NCBI GenBank assembly: GCA_020091685.1
Contig: CM034605.1
Location: 12,534,218 to 12,598,217, forward strand
Reading direction: 5' to 3'
From: Lutjanus erythropterus
Lineage: Eukaryota; Chordata; Actinopteri; Lutjaniformes; Lutjanidae
DNA: 64,000 nt
Part shown: piece after piece, positions 56,860-64,000 of the stretch
Layout: each line of letters opens with the position of its first letter
Position numbering within the stretch: position 1 is the first letter of the stretch
Position numbers and translations under genes: made by a program
The notes under the pieces: generated by a model
Databases searched by the model: none
Told to the model about the DNA's origin: nothing
What the model saw: the letters and a program-made list of their open reading frames with translations, nothing else

Positions 56860-57329
56860 GTTCTATATACAATTAATTTCAATATTACTCTGGATGCAAT
56901 GTGAAACAGTTGGAAAAGTGTCTGAAATCCACTGAAGAACACATCTCCTTGGACTAAAAGAAGCACCTTGTGCAGCTTCAGTGGACGGGCTGCGGTTAAC
57001 TCCTGTTGTGTTCAGCAAACTTCTGGTATGTAAGATCTGATCAAAAGTGAGTAACAAGATCAAATTTATTTTTTGCCTCTAAAGACTAATGCTCATCCAA
57101 AATTTCAAAACTGGATATATGCCTCCTGGAGACCTATAATTTTTCATAACACTACTCTTTCATATTGCTTCCACCAACCAAAGCTACAGACTTTATGAAT
57201 CAGTGGTGTTAATGTGACCACTAGGTGTCCTTAGAGCTCCATTAGCTCTCACGTTATGACTGCTGCTGATCAGTCCTCAATGAATTTACCACCTGCCCTG
57301 TAGGTAGTAATTCATCAGTTGAAGGCAGA

Positions 57330-57332
<3 letters not shown>

Positions 57333-57395
<63 letters not shown>
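57333..57395. repeat. GT microsatellite
   Basis: About 31 GT units, uninterrupted. Confidence 0.97.
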
Positions 57396-57397
<2 letters not shown>

Positions 57398-57479
57398 TTA
57401 GTTTTGTGTGTTCTGTCTGTGCTGAACATGTGAGGCAGCAGCAGCCAGCTCTCGGCAGCAGGCAAAAGTGAAAAGCTCT

Positions 57480-57720
57480 CCCCAAACAAGCTCCTCTAAT
57501 GCATGTACTTAACTTCACTTAATTTGTGTTAATTCCCAGCATTAAGCGGGGCTAATGACTGTGCAAGTGAGTGCACTGTCATTACCTTGCTCTGCCTGAC
57601 ATCAAATGGCAGCTGATGGACTCACATTAAAAAAAAGGAAAAAGCTCTAATGCACAGATTTGGGGGCTCAGTGAGAGCTCTCTAATGCATTAGGTATTAC
57701 AAAAGATAATTACACATTTT
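57480..57720. other. possible conserved non-coding element
   Basis: Repeat-free stretch with several TAAT-core sites (taatgcat, ctaatgac, taattaca) between lrrc9 and the next gene. Such sites suit homeodomain factors, but no comparison was possible. Confidence 0.25.
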
Positions 57721-58130
57721 ATATTTGTGTACAGTATGTGCAGTATAGATATGTTAGAAGTATAATGCAACTGTATTTTTGTGTGTGGTGTAAGCTTATG
57801 GTGAGCACACCACTTCATACAGCATGTTTCTTTTTGCATATCCGTCAGTATTTTTAACATTAAAATGACATTAGCATAAAGATGATGAATAATTCATCAT
57901 TTCTGAGTGAACCCAGATGCACTGCTCTCTCCGTCTCTCTCCCTGTCTTCGCTCCTCCATGTGAGGAGACCACATGGTTCGTCGCTGGTTTAATGGGATG
58001 GAATGTGACAGGTTATGTTTTCATCTGCCTGATATGGAGCTCCGGCTTGGGCTGGGGAGGGAACGAGAGGGTGAAAGAGAGACAGAGAGGGGGGGAGTGA
58101 GTGAGTCTCTACGGTTGTACACTCATAGAA

Positions 58131-58840
58131 ATAAGAGTTCCAAAAGGGTTCTTCCTGTAGGGCTGAGGGTCTACCCAGAGTCAGAGTTGAAGAAAGGGTT
58201 TGTCAAGGATTCTTTGTAAGACTACATGTTCCATTAAGAACCTTTTTCATCCAAAGAACCATGAATATAAAAAGGTTTATGGTAGAACCCCCAGGGTGGG
58301 TTCTAGGTAAACCCTTGCAATACAAAAGAGCCTTAGAAGAACCCCCTGGGTTAGAACCTTCTGTTGAACCCCCTGCATGCATTCTAGATAAACTCTTTGG
58401 AATATGAAAAGGTTTTCAGTAGAAGCCCTTGGGTTTGTTCTGGCTAAAACCCTTGGAATATGAAAAGGCTGAGTGTGTTCTGAATAAAACCTTAGGAACA
58501 CAGAAATACTCTCAGTAGCACCTCCTGGATATGTTCTAGATAAAACCCTTAACATATAAAAAGGTTCTCAGTAGAAACTCCTGGGTGGGTTCTTGTTAGC
58601 ACACTGCTCCACAGAGGGCTCTGCATGGAACCATGACACCATAGAAGAGTTCTCTGCAGAAGGGTGTTGTGGGTGAACCTTTGTCAGGTGGTTCTAGGTA
58701 CAACCCTTTATTTTGGTTTCAAGGTAGAACTCTCTGAAAGCATTTGAAATGGACCACTTGGAACTAAAAGGTGTTCTTATATGGGGACAGGCTTAACAGC
58801 CCTTTATGGTTCCAGTTAGAACCTTTATTTTTCAGAGCGT
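58131..58840. mobile_element. GAACC-rich DNA element with internal repeats
   Basis: Ends actcatagaaataagagttc and, inverted, acgctctgaaaaataaaggt share a pattern. Inside, units like gttctagataaaaccctt followed by ggaatatgaaaaggtt and ctcagtagaaccccctggg recur about every 60 bp with much decay. Confidence 0.6.
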
Positions 58841-58912
58841 TGTCTAGATTCATAATTAGACATGTTTGTGCTTGTTGAGAATCAGTTATAGATAATGCTC
58901 TCTTCCCCCCAT

Positions 58913-58915
<3 letters not shown>

Positions 58916-58953
<38 letters not shown>
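58916..58953. repeat. CA microsatellite
   Basis: Nineteen CA units. Confidence 0.97.
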
Positions 58954-58957
<4 letters not shown>

Positions 58958-61531
58958 GAAACACATGCTCTGTATGGGGCCATTACTGCTGGTCCACTAA
59001 CTCCCTACATTTGCTGTGTCTGTGCATTCAGAGCACCATTAGTCCAAGACTCTGTGAATAATTGCTGAATGGACCATGTTTTCACTGCTATCTACTCAGG
59101 TTCTAGTGTTGGTTGATGTTTGGGTGAAGTGAGAGGGATGAGGGCATTGATTGACGTTTGATGCCAAAGATAATGCTGCATCTTGTGCAATGCTTATCGA
59201 AGCATGGATGAACAACATGCATTACACATTTACCCGCTTGTATTAACTTTAGAAGAGTGCTCCGGTAGAGGTTACAATTACACCAACATCACCACTTGAC
59301 TTGGAATTGCTGTTGAAAAAAATGAAATGTTCCCTCCGCAGTCAACCAACTGCAGGTCCTCATCAAAACATAAATTATTTTGTTTTTAAAAGGTGCATAT
59401 TATGTCCCCAGTTCATTTTTCATCCCCCACAAATACATTCTCTATTCAAAAACAATCTTGCCATATTGCCTCTCTTGAAATCTGTCATTGAGTTATTGTT
59501 GTCACTTGTCATTTTCCTGTAATTTTTTTCCTGTGAGGCTCCCTGGAATAAAGAGTGAATTGAGACAGCGAATGGGGGAAAACACAGATAAAAGAATGTA
59601 GTGAGAGTGACAATTAGAATGAAAAGGAAAATGCTTTTATTTTGTGTAAACATTTTGGATGAGAGCACGCCTCGCAGTAAGCATTAAATCTTAACTGCTA
59701 TTCATTTCTGGACCTGTGTGTGATTTATCACATTATTGAGCTTGTGTGTCATTTATCACATTATTTCAATCACAACAAAGTGTGTTGCTTGGTTTAAAAT
59801 GGTAAAAAAAAAAAAAAAAAATCCCCACAAGTTAACACTAACCGAACAACAGACAAATACCCAATTTTCTTGTAAATTTAACAGGAATCAATTTTCAGAG
59901 CACCATCAGATGGTCTGTTCTTTTGTAGATCATAACCAATTTGGTATCGGCCTTTATTATTAAATGGTATTTGCATTTGTGTGTCTCATTTAATGACTCT
60001 GAAGTCTTAATTCGAGTTCATCAGGCAGCTGCAACAAAAATGGAGCAATGATTTCAAATAAGTGGTGCTATGTGAGGATTACAAGTTGCAGTACATGTTG
60101 TCGTGACTGATGGAGCTTTTCTGTTGTGATGGTTTATTGTGTCCTACACAGAGCAGAAATTGCTTTTTCAAGATGACAAGGAAACTCAACCTCCTGCCCA
60201 CCCTTATCCCCTCAGCCCCAGTGAAGAATAACAACAACAATTTAATCTCCTTTGGCTCCAGATTATTATCTGTCTTTGTGTTGATATTGTGGCCTTTTTA
60301 GTTGATCACTTCATGATCCTTCTCTCTAAGTAAATCAACATTTTGGAGAGGCAGACACTCAACCACAATCACTTTCATTATATTGAAATAATAAAATACT
60401 TGTAGGATTTGCTGTTTTTGTATTAAGCACATGATAACAAGGATTTAGAATGTAATATTAATATTTCTAATCCTATGTCAGTTTTTGGGGTCGACTAAGC
60501 GCATTAGATTTCGGGATTTAAAGATACTTGCAAGAAAGAGGCTGAAAAATTATTTAGGATAAGGAGGATAAACAACCCACTGGGATGTGTCATTTGATGT
60601 AATTATAATGGCAAAGAGGGATGGTCTTTTCATGGTTCAGTGGAACGCAAGTTGGAGTGGTAAAATCCTTCGTTATTTATCTTGGAGGGTATCTGCATTT
60701 TTCAGCTGACTATCTGTGGTGGTTTTGTCAGCTCTTCAGATAATACGGAAAAACTGGCAGCCACAGTCTAATGATTCCTGATATATATGAGACTGGCAAC
60801 ACTGCTCAATCTTGGCAGTTGTAGAGTCATTAATCATATATAAGCAAGATAGCATATAAGCAAGTTTTCATAGTTTTCTATACAGTAGTTAGTAATCTGG
60901 AGCTTCATGAGCATTTCTGCAACGCAGCAGTGTTCAGTCAATATCTGTAATGACCATGTAGTCATCAAATGCCTCCAAAAGTAAAAAGGAAGCTAATTTT
61001 CTTCTCTCAGTATTCAAATTAAACCAACTCCAAAGGACACTGGGTTCTCACTGAACCCCTCCTGATTTACATGTCAACCAGCAGCAGTGAACACAACAGC
61101 CGTGCCAAGGTTTCTGACCATTCTGTATCCTCCATGCACCATGTACAGTTGAGCAGTTACAGCTCTACTGCACAGGTAATATACTGTCTGTTTACATCAT
61201 CGCACCATCACTGATACATGACACGTTGTGTTACTGCTGTTGATGAACACATCTGGACAGGTGTTTGTCAGTATAAGCAAAAAACAGATTAGTTTCACCC
61301 AGTCATTTGCATTTGGATTAGGTATATGTTGTGTGTATATATGCACATATATATTACCGAAAGTTAATATGGATTATTAATATTTTCTTATATTAAAATC
61401 TGGATATTTTTCACTATTCTGTGATACAATAAATATCTCAATATTCACATTTTCTGTAAAATAACAAATTTTAACATAAAAAAAATCTCAAATAGTGCAA
61501 ACATATGATGATCTTATAGAATATGATGCAT
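58954..61531. other. intergenic, no gene seen
   Basis: A small tandem duplication near 59718-59766 (tgtgtg...atttatcacattatt twice) and poly-A at 59804-59821. Otherwise repeat-poor; no exon recognised on either strand. Confidence 0.5.
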
Positions 61532-61874
61532 TAGGGCTGACTGATATGGACAAAATTAAATATCACAATATTTTTGACCAAATAATTTTTATCAATATTT
61601 ATTGATATTGAAACAATATGGTAGATATGACTATTGTGCTTTCACAAAATATTAACTCAATGAGATTTTTAATAAATAATCATAATTTGCCACAACGGAA
61701 AATAATAGAACAGGTAGAACAGCCTGGAAAGTTCAGAAAATTACATAACTTAACTGTAATGCAGCCTTTAAAACTATAAAACCAGGAAAATACAACACCT
61801 ATGCCATATCACGATATAACGATATCTAGTCATGTCACAAAATCAATAAAATGTCCATATATTGCCCAGACCTT
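61532..61874. mobile_element. hAT-like element, diverged
   Basis: Begins tagggctgactgatatggac; the right end inverted reads aaggtctgggcaatatatgg. No clear target duplication. Confidence 0.5.
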
Positions 61875-61969
61875 TTATATACAATTTCTGCTCTTTCCTT
61901 TATCCTAACTTATAGATATGTGTTGTTTCTTTTAATGTCAATAACCTGTGTATGTGTGTGTGTGTGGCT

Positions 61970-62070
61970 GTTGAAGGGGCGGGGCTGGGTGATGTAATGA
62001 GTGAGGTTTATGTGCTTCAAGCCAATCAGAGGGCGCGCTCTCCTCTGTTCGCCGCTCCTATTGGTTACAA
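61970..62070 (+). promoter_or_regulatory. promoter: GC box and two CCAAT boxes
   Basis: GGGGCGGGGC at 61976-61985, CCAAT at 62022-62026 and an inverted CCAAT (attgg) at 62060-62064, in a CG-containing patch. Orientation is inferred from the splice donor downstream on the plus strand. Confidence 0.6.
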
Positions 62071-62228
62071 GCTCTCTGTGTATCATGCCGATGTTGCTTG
62101 GCTTTCAAGTGGTTAGCTCGCAGCTAATGTTAACGCTTGCGATTTCCGCCTGTTTCCCAACAATAGTATCTACATATCGTCAAATATTACACAGAGCTCA
62201 TCTGCAGTTGGCTATTCTGCTGTTAACA
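62071..62228 (+). other. probable first exon of next gene (perhaps pcnx4)
   Basis: Ends with a strong donor, AACA|gtaagt, at 62229. An open frame from an ATG at 62085 runs through it (MPMLLGFQVVSS...), but it does not resemble the start of pecanex-4, so it is more likely 5' UTR. The pcnx4 assignment rests only on vertebrate gene order. Confidence 0.4.
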
Positions 62229-64000
62229 GTAAGTTTGTCTCACACCTGTGACACTGCAGGTTGCCAACCTGCTGTTATTTATTGTTAGTAATAGCAAGCT
62301 AACGGACAGTCAAGCTGAAAAGACTTGCTGGAATCTCTAGCTAACAATAATACAGTTAGCTAAGGTAAAGAGACAAAAACAGGCTCAGAGAGGTCCAGGA
62401 AACGGTTTACTTTTAGCTATTTACCTGGTTTGGTATGTGAGATGTGACTCGATATGTCCGGTTGTTAGCTTGAACAGGTTAGCCCTTGTTAGCGCATCCA
62501 CAAGCTACTGCTTCTGTGGTGTGTTTTCATGGCAACTCAGCAGCTGTTGCTCATCTATTGTATCTCATTTTGTGTTATAATTAGTAGTATAAACCGCTGG
62601 ATAGTCGTGCTTAATCTGTTATTAAAACATCCTCTTTTCATAGACGTTTAATTGTAATAGGTGCTAACGGCAATTTCAGCATGTAAGTTAATTAAATGAA
62701 AGTTTCAGTGATGCTTTGACAACTTTATCAGATTGATGAATAGATGAGGGGGTGCCAGGGGTGTTAGGCTTTTTAGACATTATTGACCTATTGCATTTAA
62801 ATTGGGATTATAAATATATTTGATTTTATTAAGGAGTAAACATAGATGAGCAATAAAATTCTGTATAATTATCAGTTCATTCAGTTCAACCGCTTATTGC
62901 TGTTGCCCCAGAACTCAGTTTATAGAATGACAGCTGTAAGAAGTGTTATTCTTAAGAATTGGGTGAAGTTCTCTCTAATTCCTAAAATATCCATGTACAG
63001 GCAGCAAAAATAGATGATAGTATATTGCAGGTAAAAACCTGTTTTAACTCCAGTTTGCTACACTCAAAACAATAAAAAAAAATAAACATCACTTTTGTTT
63101 TTGCACCCATTTTTCATGACTCACAGTAAAAGATCTAAGACTTCTTTTATACGAACAAAAGTTGTCTTTTTTTCCCTTCAAACTTTGTTCACAAATTTGT
63201 TATGATTAGTCTGGTTGGTTAGTACTCATGGCCTTTTTTGGTTGGGTTTGTTAGGTGTAGGCATGAGGAGTGATTTGTTGGGGTTAGCAGGATTTCTGCA
63301 CATCCTTTCTAAAGTCTGATATCTAATCATCTGAACTTCAGGCCTTAAAATGTCTGAAAATGTTTATTGTATTAACTTCAGCCTTGCTTTTAAATGGCTG
63401 TTTTGGTAAAACTTGTACTGATCACACTGTAACTACAAAATGAAACCAACATTGAACAAATAACCACTAATAAAAACCTGTATGTGCACTTTTTTGCCAA
63501 TGTGGCTGTTAAGTAATTCTTGAATTGAACAGAAACCCTGGATAAGGGTGAGAATATCAAGGTAAGCCTATCAGAGGCAGATTAGGGTGAGTCATGACTT
63601 TGTCGCACTGAGAAAAATAAAAAGGTATCTATGTGAAATAGATGTAGTTCAGTACCCAATAAATGTCTTTTAACATGATAAAATTGCATGTTTTAGAGTG
63701 GTCTCATATTGTGACCAGATCAAGGCACCTGTGCAGTAATCATGCTGTTTAACAAGCATCTCATATACCACACCTGTCAGGTGGATGGATAATTTTGGCA
63801 AATGAAAACAGCTCACTGACAGATTTTAATAAGCAAAAACAAAAGTGTCTTTGTTTATATTCTTTTTGAGTGTACATGAGAGGCATGGACTAGGGCTATT
63901 GTTGTATGACAATGATGATATTGTATTAGTGCATCTATAGTTTGTTTGGTAATAATTATTTCTCCATTGCCTAACCAAAGATGTACTTCATTGCAGACAG
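62229..64000. other. probable first intron of next gene
   Basis: No coding exon found to the window end. Contains the dispersed repeat copy at 63110-63860 and several gttagc/gctaac motifs in the first 270 bp. Confidence 0.45.
63110..63860. repeat. dispersed repeat, copy 2
   Basis: Second copy of the repeat at 1390-1960, more diverged and with an insertion in the middle. Shared blocks include tacccaataaatgtctttt-like and ataccacacctgtcaggtgg. Confidence 0.8.

Noticed and set aside
58277-58555. 92-codon minus-strand frame with repeated YLE/TYPG-like units
   Set aside because: Arises from the repeated units of the GAACC-rich element.
62001-62288. 95-codon frame at the right-hand promoter as the start of pcnx4
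   Set aside because: It does not resemble the conserved pecanex-4 N-terminus and crosses a strong splice donor; more likely 5' UTR.

Overview
The window looks like nuclear DNA of a ray-finned fish, most likely a spiny-rayed (percomorph-type) teleost. It has two spliced vertebrate genes with canonical GT-AG introns and 23-76 codon exons, long CA/GT microsatellites, a tRNA-derived SINE, and many short non-autonomous DNA elements. Species and lineage are inferred from repeat style and gene order; the gene identities come from the translated exons.

Left half, minus strand (about 0.6-29.7 kb): the reticulon-1 gene, rtn1, which encodes an ER membrane-shaping protein. Reading in gene direction, isoform A starts at 29342 (exon 1), continues through two large acidic, proline/serine-rich exons (16596-15862 and 13713-13030), and then enters the reticulon homology domain (exons at 2816-2609, 2163-2025, 1330-1261, 812-766, 673-615). 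The last coding exon and the 3' UTR lie left of the window. A second promoter with its own first exon (9171-9114) gives isoform C. A third, four-codon first exon at 4921-4909 is a candidate only. All of these join the homology domain in the same phase.

Middle, plus strand (31.2-51.8 kb, possibly to 54.5 kb): lrrc9, a large leucine-rich-repeat protein gene. I place 29 coding exons totalling about 1,398 codons, phase-consistent from the ATG at 31731 to a stop at 51826-51828. It sits head to head with rtn1 across a 2.4 kb gap. One intron uses a GC-AG splice pair, exon 26 has tandem acceptors, an alternative terminal exon could truncate the protein, and the true C-terminus is unsettled, because a plausible further pair of exons lies at 54.1-54.3 kb.

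Right part (54.5-64 kb): no coding exon recognised. It holds repeats, some repeat-poor stretches that could be conserved non-coding DNA, and near 62 kb a plus-strand promoter (GC box, two CCAAT boxes) with a first exon ending in a good splice donor. By vertebrate gene order (RTN1-LRRC9-PCNX4) this may be the non-coding first exon of pcnx4, but no pcnx4 coding sequence is in the window.

Repeats make up much of the rest: several hAT-like short elements (one with a perfect 8-bp target duplication, one inserted inside another), two families of foldback elements with long inverted arms, a GAACC-rich element with internal repeats, and dispersed repeats shared by both ends of the window. I saw no retroviral or other capsid-bearing element and no CRISPR, rRNA or tRNA gene. 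No new multi-gene system is apparent; the most interesting points concern splicing, alternative starts and promoter architecture.
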